Assembly: GCA_016184125.1 (NCBI GenBank)
Contig: JACPDG010000053.1
Location: 1 to 59,567, forward strand
Source of the DNA: Candidatus Rokuibacteriota bacterium
GTDB lineage: Bacteria; Methylomirabilota; Methylomirabilia; Rokubacteriales; CSP1-6
DNA length: 59,567 nucleotides
Reading direction: 5' to 3'
Shown: one piece after another, positions 15,870 through 25,586 of the stretch
How the letters are laid out: each line of letters starts with the position of its first letter
How positions within the stretch are numbered: the first letter of the stretch is position 1
The notes under the pieces: generated by a model
What the model was told of the DNA's origin: nothing
The model's input: the letters and a program-made list of their open reading frames with translations, nothing else
The model's database searches: none
Translations under genes and position numbers: made by a program

Positions 15870-16978
15870 TGGTGCGGATGAGCGACGTCGCACGGGGCGC
15901 GGCATCGAAGCCGCGATCCGACCCGCCCCCGGAGAAGTCCCGCGCGGCGGCGCCCGCGCCGCCGCCTCCTGCCGAGGCCGCACCGCCGAGCGAGGACACC
16001 GAGCTCCGGGTGCCCGCGCGGCCGGCCCGCCTGAACCTGCGCGCGCTCGCGACGATGGCGCCGCCAGCCGCGGCCGAGCGCGATGAGCAACCGCCCGCGG
16101 ACCGTCGCGCGCTGGACGTCGATGCGGACAACCCCTTCGTGCTGCTCGAGCGGCTGCTCGAGCGCGTCAGGCCGCTCGTCAAGACGGACGATCCCTTCCC
16201 GTGGGACGAGCTCACATCGATCGTGGACCGCCTCGTGAGCGCGAGCACCGCCTCGGCGGAGCTCTTCTGGCTCGCGCACGCGGCGATGCCGCCGGCGGGC
16301 GGCGATCCGATCGCCTTCCACCAGGCGCGCGTGGCCACCCTCGCCCTTCGCATCGGCGCGAACCACGGGCTCGAGCCGGCGCAGCTCGCAGAGCTCGGCA
16401 CCGCGGCGGCGCTCCTCGACGTCGGGCTCTGGCTGCTCGACGGCGCCGCGCGACGCGACATGCAGTCTCCCGAGTACCGGAGCCACCCGCGGCTCTCGGC
16501 CGAGCTCGTGCACCGGTGGGGCCCGCCGAGCGACGTCGTGGTGCAGGCGATCCTCCAGCATCACGAGCTCGAGCACGGGCAGGGGTTCCCGCGGGCGCTC
16601 CAGCGCCAGGCCATCCACCCGTACGCGAAGGTGCTCGGCCTCGTGGACCGCTACGCGACGCTGACGGGGCTCGGCCGCACGCGGGCGCGGCCGCACGAGG
16701 TGATCCGGGACATCGTGCGCTCGAAGAACGAGGAGTTCTCGCCCGCGCTCGTCAAGGCGCTCCTGTTCGAGATCTCGATCTTCCCGCCCGGCACGCCCAT
16801 CCGCCTCAACACCGGCGAGATCGGCCGCGTCACCGGCGTGAACAGGAACCACCCGCTCAGACCCCGTGTCGAGCTCGTCGCGGACGGCAAGGGCCAGGCG
16901 CTCCCGGCGCCGCGCGGGGTCGATCTGTCCGAGACGCCGTTCCTGTACATCACCGGACCGGTCACGGAGTCGCGCTGA
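15869..16978 (+). CDS. Degenerate HD-GYP-like protein
   Basis: A 369-residue protein with a Pro/Ala-rich N-terminal 85 residues and an HD-GYP-like helical domain at about 140-300. The second half of the signature is kept as HHELEHGQGFPR (231-242), but the usual HDIGK is replaced by LLDVGLWLLD (182-191), losing the metal-binding His. The Asp and His151 remain. It is probably not an active c-di-GMP phosphodiesterase and may be a binding or scaffolding protein for EPS regulation. ATG 15869 overlaps the ATPase stop (TGATG); a GTG at 15866 is the alternative. Confidence 0.75.
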   Translation: MVRMSDVARGAASKPRSDPPPEKSRAAAPAPPPPAEAAPPSEDTELRVPARPARLNLRALATMAPPAAAERDEQPPADRRALDVDADNPFVLLERLLERVRPLVKTDDPFPWDELTSIVDRLVSASTASAELFWLAHAAMPPAGGDPIAFHQARVATLALRIGANHGLEPAQLAELGTAAALLDVGLWLLDGAARRDMQSPEYRSHPRLSAELVHRWGPPSDVVVQAILQHHELEHGQGFPRALQRQAIHPYAKVLGLVDRYATLTGLGRTRARPHEVIRDIVRSKNEEFSPALVKALLFEISIFPPGTPIRLNTGEIGRVTGVNRNHPLRPRVELVADGKGQALPAPRGVDLSETPFLYITGPVTESR

Positions 16979-19900
16979 TGGCCCAGTACGAGATGAACCT
17001 CCGTGACTACTGGTTCATCGTGCGGCGCCGTCGCGTCATCATCGCCGTGTCGACGGTCCTGACCGCGGCGCTCTCGTTCTGGTGGGCGCAGCAGAAGGTG
17101 CCGATCTACCAGTCGACCGCGGCCGTGAAGTACGAGCAGTCGGCCGCGCTCTCCGGTCTGCTCGTCGAGGTGCTCTCGTACTCGAGCGCCGACTCGATCG
17201 AGACCCAGGTCGCGATGATCAAGAGCACGCCCGTGCTCGAGGAGGTGGCGCGCCGGCTCGGCCGGCTGCCGGGCGAGACGCGCGGCGAGCCGCTGCGGGA
17301 GAGCAAGGCGTACTGGTCGACGCTGGACGCCATCGGCGCGAAGCTCAAGGTGGCCAGGGTCCCGAGCACCAGCATCCTCGAGATCACCGCCACCTCGTCC
17401 GATCCGCAGGAAGCCAAGCAGCTCGCGAACACCGCCGCGCAGGTCTACCGCACGTACAGCCGCGACAACCGCAACGCGCGGGTCATCGAGGCGCGCAAGT
17501 TCATCGAGGGCCAGCTCAAGGAGCTCGACGGCCGCGTGCGCAAGGCGGAGGACGAGCTCTGGGCCTTCCGCGAGGCCAACCGCGTCATCGCGCCGGGCGC
17601 GGAGTCCCAGGTGCTGCTCGCGCTGTTCGGGCAGGTGCGCGGGGACATCGAGAAGGCGCGGCAGCAGCGCACCGAGCTGGAGATGATCCAGCAGCGGCTG
17701 GAGCGGGATGCGGGCAGCGACGCCGTCTTTCTCGAGACCGCGAATCCCGCCGTCGTGCGGCTCGTGCAGCTGGCGAACGAGCTGCTGCTCGAGCGCAACC
17801 AGCTCGCGCTCGAGTTCACCGACCGCCACCCGCGGTTGCAGGCGCTCGACGATCGAATCCGGCAGGTGCGGGCGGAGATGCGGCGCCAGGTCGCCGGGCA
17901 GATCACCGCGCTCCGCGCGCGCGAGGAGATCCTGCACCGCCAGCTCGGCGAGCTCATGCAGAAGAACCGCGACGTGCCCGCCGTGGAGCTCGGCCTGGCG
18001 CGGCGGCAGCGCGAGGCGAAGTACTACGAGGAACAGCTCGCGCTCATGAAGACGAAGCACCAGGAGGCGCTGATCAAGGAGTCGGAGGCGATCGAGGAGG
18101 TCGCGATCGTCCGCCCCGCCGCCGACCCCGACTCGCCCGTGTCGGCCGAGACGTTCAACACGGTGCTGGTCGGCGCGCTCCTCGGGTTGATGGTGGGCCT
18201 GGTGCTCGCCTTCATCCAGGAAACGCTCGACACGTCGATCGGGACGATCGAGGACGTCGAGTCCTACCTGGAGATCCCGGTGCTCGGTGTCGTCCCGCAC
18301 ATCGACCCGCGCGAGACGACCGAGCGCCTCGTCGAGCGCCGGCCCGACCTCGCGGACATGGAACCCGACGCGCTCAGGAACCACGCGCTCCTCGTCACGC
18401 ACTTCGACCCGAAGTCGCCGGTCGCGGAGGCGTACCGCACGCTGCGCACGAACATCCAGTTCGCGCGGCTCGAGCGGGCCGGCAAGGTCCTCCTGATGAC
18501 GAGCCCGACCTTGCAGGAGGGCAAGACCACCACGATCGTGAACCTCGCGCTGACCATGGCGCAGGCCGGCCAGAAGGTGCTGCTCGTCGGCGCCAACCTC
18601 CGGCGGCCGAGCATATACCGCTTCTTCGGGATCGAGCGCGAGCCCGGGCTCTCCGACGTCCTCCTCGGCCGGATCGACTGGCACGACGCCGTCCGTGGCG
18701 TGGCCGACATCCTCATGGGCCGCTTCGAGATGGAGGACATCATGGCCTCGCCGGGCCTCGACAACCTCCACATCGTCGAGGCGGGCGCGACGCCGGCCAA
18801 CCCGTCGGAGCTGATTTCGACACGGGCGATGAGTGATTTCATCACCGGCGCGCGGGCCGAGTACGACATCGTGCTCATCGACTCGCCGCCCGTCCTGCCC
18901 GTCACCGACGCGGCGATCGTCTCCCGGATGGTGGACGGCGTCCTGCTGATCTACCAGGCGGGGAAGGTCGGCCGCCTCGTCCTGAGACGCGCGAAGGTGC
19001 AGCTGGAGGCGGTGGGCGCGAAGGTATGGGGCATCGTGCTGAACGACGTGCACACCGAGATCGCGGGGTACCAGTACACGCACTACTACACGCACTACTA
19101 CGGCGAGGAGACGCCGGCGACGCCGCGCTCGCGGAGGTTCCAGCGCCTGGTGGACGCCGTCCGCTCGCGGTGGCCGGGCGGGTCGACCGACGACGCGACC
19201 GCGATGGAGACGACGGACGCCGACGACACGACGATCGTCGGCGCGACTCACGCCATCGAGCCCGCCGCGCGTCCGGAGCACAGGCGCCGGCGACAGTCGT
19301 CGCGGACGCTGGGCCTGTGGGTGCTCGTCGGCGTCGGCGTCGCGGTCGCAGGCGCCGGCATCGTCGCGTGGACCGGCGGTGTGTTCGATCCGAGCCCCCA
19401 GCCGCGTGCGCTGTTACGGCAGAAGATGGAGACGACATCGCGACCCGGTTCCCCTCAGCCGCAGCCGGCACCGGCGGCGGCGCCGGCGCGCGTCGCTGCG
19501 CCGGCGGCGCCGGCCGCACCGCCGGCGTCGACACCATCGACGCCGTCGAGCCCGACCGCACCTCCGCCGGCATCGCGCACCGCCTCATCGGGCGTCCTGA
19601 CCGGGCCGACGAGCCCCGCTGCACAGACGCCGAGCGCCGCGCCGGCCCCGTCGGTCGGGTCGTCCCAGCCCGCCTCGCCGGCGGCGCGGCAAACGCCCGC
19701 GCCCGTCGCAGCGGCCATCCCCGATGCGACGAAGGGCCGTCCTGCGCCGGGGTCGTCGCGCTTCGCGGTCGAGCTCGGCCCGTTCTTCACCGCGGCGGAA
19801 GCCGAACGCGTGGAGCGCCGGCTCGGCGACGCCGGCTACCCCACCGTGCGCTTCCGTCAGCAGACAGGAACGACGGTGTACGGCGTCCTCATCGAGCGCG

Positions 19901-20211
19901 TCCCGACGGCGCGCGACGCGCAGGCGCTCGTCAGCATGCTGCGCGAGCACGGCTTCCCGGAACCTGTCGTGCTCGGGAGCACGCAGCCGCTGAGCGTCCG
20001 GGTCGGCGACGTCGTGCCGCTGCGCGCCGCGGTGCAGCTCGCCGAGCGGCTGAGAGGCGCAGGCCACCAGGTGCGCGTCGCGGCGCAGGCCGGAGAGGCG
20101 ATTTCGTTCATGATCCGTCACGGGAACTTCACCTCGCCGGCCGAGGCCGAGGCCAAGAGCCAGGAGCTCGCGCGTCTCGGCCTCGCCACCCAGCCCGTGC
20201 AGGTGAAGTAG
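16978..20211 (+). CDS. Wzc-like chain-length/BY-kinase protein fused to SPOR-like repeats
   Basis: A 1077-residue inner-membrane protein. Residues 1-420 are a Wzz/GumC domain with membrane segments at about 19-37 and 394-413 and a long coiled coil. Residues 480-700 are a bacterial tyrosine-kinase domain: a Walker A-like SPTLQEGKTT (509-518), an A' motif altered to LLVGANLRRP (535-544) where LLxDxDxR is expected, a Walker B IVLIDSPP (631-638), and a tyrosine cluster at 698-708. A third membrane segment (779-799), a roughly 100-residue Ala/Pro linker and two SPOR-like units (about 927-1000 and 1003-1073) follow. It would set chain length and possibly tether the machine to peptidoglycan. Kinase activity is doubtful. 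TGATG overlap with the previous gene. Confidence 0.85.
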   Translation: MAQYEMNLRDYWFIVRRRRVIIAVSTVLTAALSFWWAQQKVPIYQSTAAVKYEQSAALSGLLVEVLSYSSADSIETQVAMIKSTPVLEEVARRLGRLPGETRGEPLRESKAYWSTLDAIGAKLKVARVPSTSILEITATSSDPQEAKQLANTAAQVYRTYSRDNRNARVIEARKFIEGQLKELDGRVRKAEDELWAFREANRVIAPGAESQVLLALFGQVRGDIEKARQQRTELEMIQQRLERDAGSDAVFLETANPAVVRLVQLANELLLERNQLALEFTDRHPRLQALDDRIRQVRAEMRRQVAGQITALRAREEILHRQLGELMQKNRDVPAVELGLARRQREAKYYEEQLALMKTKHQEALIKESEAIEEVAIVRPAADPDSPVSAETFNTVLVGALLGLMVGLVLAFIQETLDTSIGTIEDVESYLEIPVLGVVPHIDPRETTERLVERRPDLADMEPDALRNHALLVTHFDPKSPVAEAYRTLRTNIQFARLERAGKVLLMTSPTLQEGKTTTIVNLALTMAQAGQKVLLVGANLRRPSIYRFFGIEREPGLSDVLLGRIDWHDAVRGVADILMGRFEMEDIMASPGLDNLHIVEAGATPANPSELISTRAMSDFITGARAEYDIVLIDSPPVLPVTDAAIVSRMVDGVLLIYQAGKVGRLVLRRAKVQLEAVGAKVWGIVLNDVHTEIAGYQYTHYYTHYYGEETPATPRSRRFQRLVDAVRSRWPGGSTDDATAMETTDADDTTIVGATHAIEPAARPEHRRRRQSSRTLGLWVLVGVGVAVAGAGIVAWTGGVFDPSPQPRALLRQKMETTSRPGSPQPQPAPAAAPARVAAPAAPAAPPASTPSTPSSPTAPPPASRTASSGVLTGPTSPAAQTPSAAPAPSVGSSQPASPAARQTPAPVAAAIPDATKGRPAPGSSRFAVELGPFFTAAEAERVERRLGDAGYPTVRFRQQTGTTVYGVLIERVPTARDAQALVSMLREHGFPEPVVLGSTQPLSVRVGDVVPLRAAVQLAERLRGAGHQVRVAAQAGEAISFMIRHGNFTSPAEAEAKSQELARLGLATQPVQVK

Positions 20212-20235
20212 CTCCGGGAGTCGCGTAGAAATCCC

Positions 20236-21726
20236 GTGCGTTCCGCTTCGTCGGCTTCCGATCTCGGCTCCCTCGGCCGGCTCCTCCTCCCGCTCGCGCT
20301 GGCGGCTGGCGCCGCGGTGATCCTCTCGCGCGGACTCGTCACCGCCCGCCTGGACTACGCGATCCTCGCCGCGGCGGCCGGTGCGATTTTCATCCTCGTG
20401 TTCCTCAAGACCGAGCTCGGCCTCTATCTCGTGATCCTCTCCATGCTGCTCTCGCCCGAGTTCGCGGTCGGCGGCGGCGTGGCCGAGCGCCGGCAGGTCG
20501 TGTTCCGCACCGAGGACTTCCTGCTCCTCGTGATCGCCGTGAGCTGGCTGGCCAAGACCGCGGTGAACAAGGAGCTCGGCCTGGTGCTCAAGACGCCGCT
20601 GAACCGGCCGATCTTCGCCTACGTCGCCGTCAACGCGATCGCGACGACGCTCGGTGCCCTGACCGGCACCGTCCACGGCATCTCCGGCTTCTTCTACGTC
20701 CTCAAGTACGTCGAATACTTCGTCGTGTACTTTATCGTGGTCAACAACGTGTCGGAGCGGGCGCAGGTTCGACGGCTGATCCTGGTGGCCTTCGTCACGG
20801 CGGCGCTCGCGAGCCTCGTCGGGATCGCGCAGATCCCCTCCGGACAGCGGGTCTCCGCGCCGTTCGAGGGGGAAGAGGGCGAGCCGAACACCTTTGGTGG
20901 TTACCTGCTCTTCATCATGGCCCTCCTCCTCGGTCTCGCGCTCGAGACGCCGAACCTGCGGACGCGGCTCGTGAGCCTCGCGCTGACCGGTCTGTGCCTG
21001 GGGCCGTTCGCGTTCACGCTCTCCCGGGCCTCGTACCTGGGCTTCGTCCCCATGCTGGGAGCGCTCGCCGTCCTGTCCAGCCGCCGCCGGCTGGTCGTCA
21101 CCACGCTGGTGTTCGCGCTGACCGCCTCACCGCTGTTCCTGGCGCTCGCGCCGGACCCTGTGGTCAAGCGGGTGCGGTACACCTTCGAGCCGGAGGCGGA
21201 CCAGCCGACCGTGCGGCTCGGGAAGGTGGGATTCGACCCCTCGACGTCGGCCCGCCTCATCAGCTTCTCGCAGGCGCTGGAGGGCTGGCAGCGGCGGCCG
21301 ATCCTCGGCTACGGCGTGACGGGCTTCGGGTTCATGGACGCGCAGTACGCGCGGACCCTCGTCGAGACCGGTGTGATTGGTCTCGCGGCGTTCCTGTGGA
21401 TGGTCGTGGCCGTCGTGCGTCTCGGCATCCACCGGGCGCGGTCACTCACGATCCCGGAGGACCGGGGCCTCGCGGTCGGCTTCACGGCGGGGACGATCGG
21501 GCTCCTGACCCATGCGATCGGCGCGAACAGCTTCATCATCGTGCGCGTCATGGAGCCGTTCTGGCTGTTCGCGGGGATCGTGGTGCTGCTGCCGACGCTC
21601 GCCGGGTCCGGCGGAGCGCTCGGGACGCGGCTCGGGGCACGCTCCGGTTCACTTCCGCCAGCTCGATCATCGTGGCGGATAGCGCCGCCCCCCGGGAGCC
21701 GCGAGACGAACGGCCCGGCCGGATGA
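20236..21726 (+). CDS. O-antigen ligase/polymerase (Wzy-like)
   Basis: A 496-residue polytopic protein with about 11-12 membrane segments and a Wzy_C-type signature: FTLSRASYLGFVPML, a periplasmic loop with the conserved Arg-rich start, then ILGYGVTGFGFMDAQYARTLVETGVIGLAAFL. It should polymerise or ligate lipid-linked repeat units in the periplasm. The GTG start at 20236 follows a 24-nt gap, the largest clean gap in the operon. The last 40 residues are a soluble tail. Confidence 0.87.
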   Translation: MRSASSASDLGSLGRLLLPLALAAGAAVILSRGLVTARLDYAILAAAAGAIFILVFLKTELGLYLVILSMLLSPEFAVGGGVAERRQVVFRTEDFLLLVIAVSWLAKTAVNKELGLVLKTPLNRPIFAYVAVNAIATTLGALTGTVHGISGFFYVLKYVEYFVVYFIVVNNVSERAQVRRLILVAFVTAALASLVGIAQIPSGQRVSAPFEGEEGEPNTFGGYLLFIMALLLGLALETPNLRTRLVSLALTGLCLGPFAFTLSRASYLGFVPMLGALAVLSSRRRLVVTTLVFALTASPLFLALAPDPVVKRVRYTFEPEADQPTVRLGKVGFDPSTSARLISFSQALEGWQRRPILGYGVTGFGFMDAQYARTLVETGVIGLAAFLWMVVAVVRLGIHRARSLTIPEDRGLAVGFTAGTIGLLTHAIGANSFIIVRVMEPFWLFAGIVVLLPTLAGSGGALGTRLGARSGSLPPARSSWRIAPPPGSRETNGPAG

Positions 21727-23162
21727 TCGACCGGGTCATCGCTCGCAACGTCGCGAGCCGACTCCTCGCGAAGATCCTCAGCTACGGACTCGGCTTGACG
21801 GCGTCGGTCATGCTCGTCCGGTATCTCGGCGTGGAGCGTCTCGGGCAGTTCCACTACGCCTCGACGTTCGCGTCGCTGTTCGGCCTCCTCGCGAGCCTCG
21901 GGCTGCCGATCCTGCTGACGCGCGATGCCGCGCGCGACAAGACTTCGGCGGGGTCCGCGCTCGGGGCCGTGATGGTGCTGCAAGGCGCCTTGTCCTTGCT
22001 CTCCCTCGTGCTGATCGTCGTCAGCGGCGTCCTCTTCAACCCGCCTGAACTGGCGCTGCCGATCGCTATCCTGGGCGTCGGCGTGGCTGTGCACGCCCTC
22101 GCCACGCCCTCCGTCGCCGTGCTGAACGCGTTCGAGCGGATGGACATCAGCGCTGCGATCGACGTCGGAGGCACCCTGCTTCGTGTCGCACTGATCCTGG
22201 TCGCGATCCGGCTCGGCCTCGACCTCGTCGGGCTCGTGCTCGTCTTGGCGCTGAGCCCGATCGCGTATCTCGTCGCGACGAGGCTCGCCGCGGACCGGTG
22301 CGCGACGCGCCCGAGGATCGATGTGAACGTCGCCCGCCTCCGGGCGCTCCTCGTCTCCACCGTCCCGTTTGCCCTGATGGTCGTCTTCAACAACCTGTAT
22401 TTCCGAATCGACATCATCATGCTCGAGAAGATGCGCGGGGACGCGGCCGTTGGCGTCTACAGCGCTGCCTACAAGTTCGTCGACGCGCTCTTGCTCATCG
22501 GCTCGAACATCGCGGGGGTCCTCTACCCCCGGATGGCGGCGCTGTCAGGGCCCGATCCCCGGGAGCTCCGACGGACGGTCGAAACGGCGTTCCGATTCAT
22601 GGCGGCGCTGGGCGTGCCCAGCGCTTCGGCAATGACGATCCTTGCTCCATGGCTCGTGCCTTCGCTCTTCGGCGAGGGGTTCGGCGCGTCGGTCTTGGCG
22701 CTGCAGGTCCTGATCTGGGCCATCGCCTTGATGTTCATGTACATGCCGCTCGTCCACTGTTTGAACGCCATCGGGCGGGAATGGCAGTGGGTCCTCGTGC
22801 TCATCCTCAACACCGCGATCAACATCGGACTCAACTTCGTGCTGATCCCCTGGTACGGCACGGTCGGTGCGGCGGCCAGCACGGTGCTGTGCGAGGGCGC
22901 TGGACTCGTCCTCGTCGCGTGGGTCGTTCGCCGCGTGGGCCCCGTCGGGTACGTTCGCACGCTCGCGCGAGTTCTCGTCGCGTCGGCGCTGATGAGCGTG
23001 GTGCTCTCGTCGTTCCACGAGATCGGCGTCGTGACCGCAGTGACGCTCGCCGCGGCGACCTACGTTGGCGCGCTGTACGGGTTGCGAATCCTCACCGTGC
23101 AGGAGCGCACGGCCTTGCTCGGATGGTTCCGCTCGCTCGGCGCCCACGGGGTCGCGCGGTGA
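21723..23162 (+). CDS. Flippase of the MOP superfamily (Wzx-like)
   Basis: A 479-residue protein with about 12-14 membrane segments. The start (RNVASRLLAKILSYGLGLTASVMLVRYLGVERLGQFHYASTF) is typical of polysaccharide biosynthesis / oligosaccharide flippase proteins. It would move undecaprenyl-linked repeat units to the periplasm for the Wzy-like partner encoded upstream, with which its start overlaps (ATGA). Confidence 0.9.
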   Translation: MIDRVIARNVASRLLAKILSYGLGLTASVMLVRYLGVERLGQFHYASTFASLFGLLASLGLPILLTRDAARDKTSAGSALGAVMVLQGALSLLSLVLIVVSGVLFNPPELALPIAILGVGVAVHALATPSVAVLNAFERMDISAAIDVGGTLLRVALILVAIRLGLDLVGLVLVLALSPIAYLVATRLAADRCATRPRIDVNVARLRALLVSTVPFALMVVFNNLYFRIDIIMLEKMRGDAAVGVYSAAYKFVDALLLIGSNIAGVLYPRMAALSGPDPRELRRTVETAFRFMAALGVPSASAMTILAPWLVPSLFGEGFGASVLALQVLIWAIALMFMYMPLVHCLNAIGREWQWVLVLILNTAINIGLNFVLIPWYGTVGAAASTVLCEGAGLVLVAWVVRRVGPVGYVRTLARVLVASALMSVVLSSFHEIGVVTAVTLAAATYVGALYGLRILTVQERTALLGWFRSLGAHGVAR

Positions 23163-23914
23163 CGACCGCGAAGGACGCGTACGAGGACTATTACGCGGCC
23201 GTCGAGGCTCGGGACTTCTTCCTCCCCCGATATCGCTGGACGATCGACACACTGCTGCCCGGCCTGGTGGACAAGCAGGTGCTGGAGATCGGCTGCGGCG
23301 ATGGCGGCTGCATCCAGTTGCTCAAGGACCGGAACGCCGTCGTGGGGGTCGACGCGTCGGAGAGCGGCGTGAGGGAATGCGAGGCCCGCGCGCTGCCGGC
23401 CTTCCTCGCCGACGTGTCCACCGATCCGCTGCCCTTCGACGCGCGCACGTTCGACATCGTGATCTGCCTCGAGACGTTCGAGCACCTCGCGAACCCGCAG
23501 CACGCCGTCGACGAGATCAAGCGCGTTCTGCGAAGGGACGGCGTGCTGGTCTGCAGCATTCCGAACCCGCGGACCGGTCACCCGTACCTGTACCCCGGCC
23601 TGTTCACGTTCGGGAACTTCCGGCTGTTCCTCGAGCAGAACGGGTTCGTCATCACGAGGACGGTGCCGTGGGGCTGGGCGCCACCGGAGTCGATCCTGCC
23701 GCGCTGGATGCGACGGTCCCGTCTGGCCCGATCCCGGTACGTCGCGGGCTTTGTCCGGGGGACGCTCCACTGCGTCCTCGGCCGCTCCCGGTTCTTTCCG
23801 TACTACCTCTACTGGCTGTGGACCTTTGCTGCTGTCAAGGTGAGCGGCGGGGACGCGAGGAACATGCTGGCGTTTCAGGCCGCGGCCACCAAGCCGGGGA
23901 CGCCGTCGTGCTGA
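23159..23914 (+). CDS. SAM-dependent methyltransferase (class I)
   Basis: A 251-residue class I methyltransferase. The SAM site reads VLEIGCGDGGCIQLL with VVGVDAS, and motif IV is FDIVICLETFEHLANP. The C-terminal part (RWMRRSRLARSRYVAGFVRG...FFPYYLYWLWTFAAVK) is hydrophobic and may touch the membrane. It likely methylates a sugar in the EPS repeat unit. The GTG start overlaps the flippase stop (GTGA). Confidence 0.85.
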   Translation: MTTAKDAYEDYYAAVEARDFFLPRYRWTIDTLLPGLVDKQVLEIGCGDGGCIQLLKDRNAVVGVDASESGVRECEARALPAFLADVSTDPLPFDARTFDIVICLETFEHLANPQHAVDEIKRVLRRDGVLVCSIPNPRTGHPYLYPGLFTFGNFRLFLEQNGFVITRTVPWGWAPPESILPRWMRRSRLARSRYVAGFVRGTLHCVLGRSRFFPYYLYWLWTFAAVKVSGGDARNMLAFQAAATKPGTPSC

Positions 23915-24750
23915 ACCCGTCGGAAGGGGCCGGCAGCGCCTGCCGCAAGAAGCTCTCGGTCGTGATCCCAACCTTCAACGTCGAGGGCATCATCGGACGG
24001 TGTCTCGACGCCCTCCGCTGGGCCGACGAGGTCAACGTCGTCGACATGCACAGCACCGACGGGACGCGGGCGATCTGCGAGACGTACCCGAACGTCCGCT
24101 TCTACGAGAACCGGGGCTACATCTACGCCAACGTCAACTTCGGCGTCGAGCGCGCGAGCTACGGGTGGGTGATGCGCCTCGACAGCGACGAGGTCGTGAC
24201 GCCGGAGTTGGCGAGCGAGATCCAGGACGTCGTCCTCACCGAGGCGCATCCGGAATATGCAGGCTTCTACGTGCCCTCTCGAGTCTTCTTCTTCGGTCGC
24301 TGGATCAAGTATGGCCCCGCCCACGATCCTCGGAGCCCGGTGCCCGGCGAGGCCTACCGGCGGCTGATCTTCCGGAGAGGGACCGCCTACTACCGCTGCG
24401 AGCGGGAGCACGAGGACCTGACGACGACGGGTGCGTGGGGGTTCCTCCGCAGCCATTACCTTCACTATTCCCACGAGTCGATCTCTCAGTGGATCGCCAA
24501 GATGAACTACTACACCGACCGGGACGTCGAGCGGGTGGACCCGGCGGACATCGTGCCCCGGACGTTCTACGTGCCGCGGCTGCTGTATTGGCTCACGCGC
24601 AACTTCTACGGCCTGTACGTCGCGCGCCGCGGGTACCGCGACGGGTTCCACGGGTTCGTCGTCTGTCTCTTGCACGCCTGGTACCCGATCGTGGAGGAGC
24701 TCAAACGCTGGGAGAAGAAGTGGAACTGGGAGCGCCGAGCGGTCACATGA
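23908..24750 (+). CDS. Family 2 glycosyltransferase (WaaE/KdtX-like)
   Basis: A 280-residue GT-A transferase: KLSVVIPTFNVEGIIGRCLDALRWADEVNVVD, then MRLDSDEVVTPEL where the DSD provides metal and nucleotide-sugar binding. The late half (HYSHESISQWIAKMNYYTDRDVERV) matches LPS-core beta-glucosyltransferase relatives. GTG 23908 is inferred, with a 7-nt overlap with the preceding gene. Confidence 0.85.
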   Translation: MLNPSEGAGSACRKKLSVVIPTFNVEGIIGRCLDALRWADEVNVVDMHSTDGTRAICETYPNVRFYENRGYIYANVNFGVERASYGWVMRLDSDEVVTPELASEIQDVVLTEAHPEYAGFYVPSRVFFFGRWIKYGPAHDPRSPVPGEAYRRLIFRRGTAYYRCEREHEDLTTTGAWGFLRSHYLHYSHESISQWIAKMNYYTDRDVERVDPADIVPRTFYVPRLLYWLTRNFYGLYVARRGYRDGFHGFVVCLLHAWYPIVEELKRWEKKWNWERRAVT

Positions 24751-25586
24751 TCACGACGAGCTCCGCGCTCGATCTTGCGAACTCGCTTCTCCGGAGCTGT
24801 CCGAGTTGCGGCGGCGCCACGTGGCGGGCGGCGCTCACCACGGCCGAGGTACGCATCGTGACGTGCGCCGCGTGCACACTCGGTCAGACACTCCCGCCCC
24901 CCGCCGAATCGGACGGGGGGGAGGCGTTGTCGAAAGACGCGGCCTATTACAGGCGCTTCTACGAAGAGCAGAGCGAGTTCCGCCGGCGGCTGACGATCCC
25001 CATGTTACAGGTGCTTGCGGAGTTCGCCTCGACGGGGCAGATCCTCGACGTCGGGTGCGGCCTCGGATTCTTCCTCGACGTTGCATCGCGACACGGCGGC
25101 TATCGGTGTGTCGGCATCGACATGTCGACGGCTGCGACCGACTTCGCCCGGTGCACGCTCGGACTCGACGTCCGCACCGGCGACTTCTCGAAGGAGCGGT
25201 TCGCCGAGGTCTTCGACGCCATCACGATGAACCATGTTCTCGAACACATCTCGGCGCCCGTCCCGTTCCTCGAACGGGCGCGGACGGTCCTCGCGCCCGG
25301 CGGTATCGTCGTCAGTTCCTCGCCGAATTTCGCTGGCTGGCTGGCCCGGGCTCTCGGCGCCCGCTGGTACGGTCTGCAGCCGTCACAGCACGTCTGGCAA
25401 TTCACGCCGGCGAGCTACGCCACGCTTTTCCGGCGCGCCGGCTTCTCGGTGCTTGCGGTGCGGACCGGCTCGCTCTACTACCCCTGGGGGCCGGGCTGGA
25501 AGGCGCCGGCGGTCTGGGGCGTGGCCCGGGCCGCCGCGATCCTGGGGCACGGGGACAACATGTTCCTGGTCGCGCGACGCCCGTGA
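24747..25586 (+). CDS. Methyltransferase with N-terminal zinc ribbon
   Basis: A 279-residue protein. Cysteines C18, C21, C40 and C43 form a CPSC...CAAC zinc ribbon ahead of a class I SAM domain (ILDVGCGLGFFLDVA, then FDAITMNHVLEHISAP). This layout is common among sugar C- or O-methyltransferases in capsule and O-antigen clusters. It overlaps both neighbours (ATGA and GTGA). Confidence 0.86.
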   Translation: MITTSSALDLANSLLRSCPSCGGATWRAALTTAEVRIVTCAACTLGQTLPPPAESDGGEALSKDAAYYRRFYEEQSEFRRRLTIPMLQVLAEFASTGQILDVGCGLGFFLDVASRHGGYRCVGIDMSTAATDFARCTLGLDVRTGDFSKERFAEVFDAITMNHVLEHISAPVPFLERARTVLAPGGIVVSSSPNFAGWLARALGARWYGLQPSQHVWQFTPASYATLFRRAGFSVLAVRTGSLYYPWGPGWKAPAVWGVARAAAILGHGDNMFLVARRP

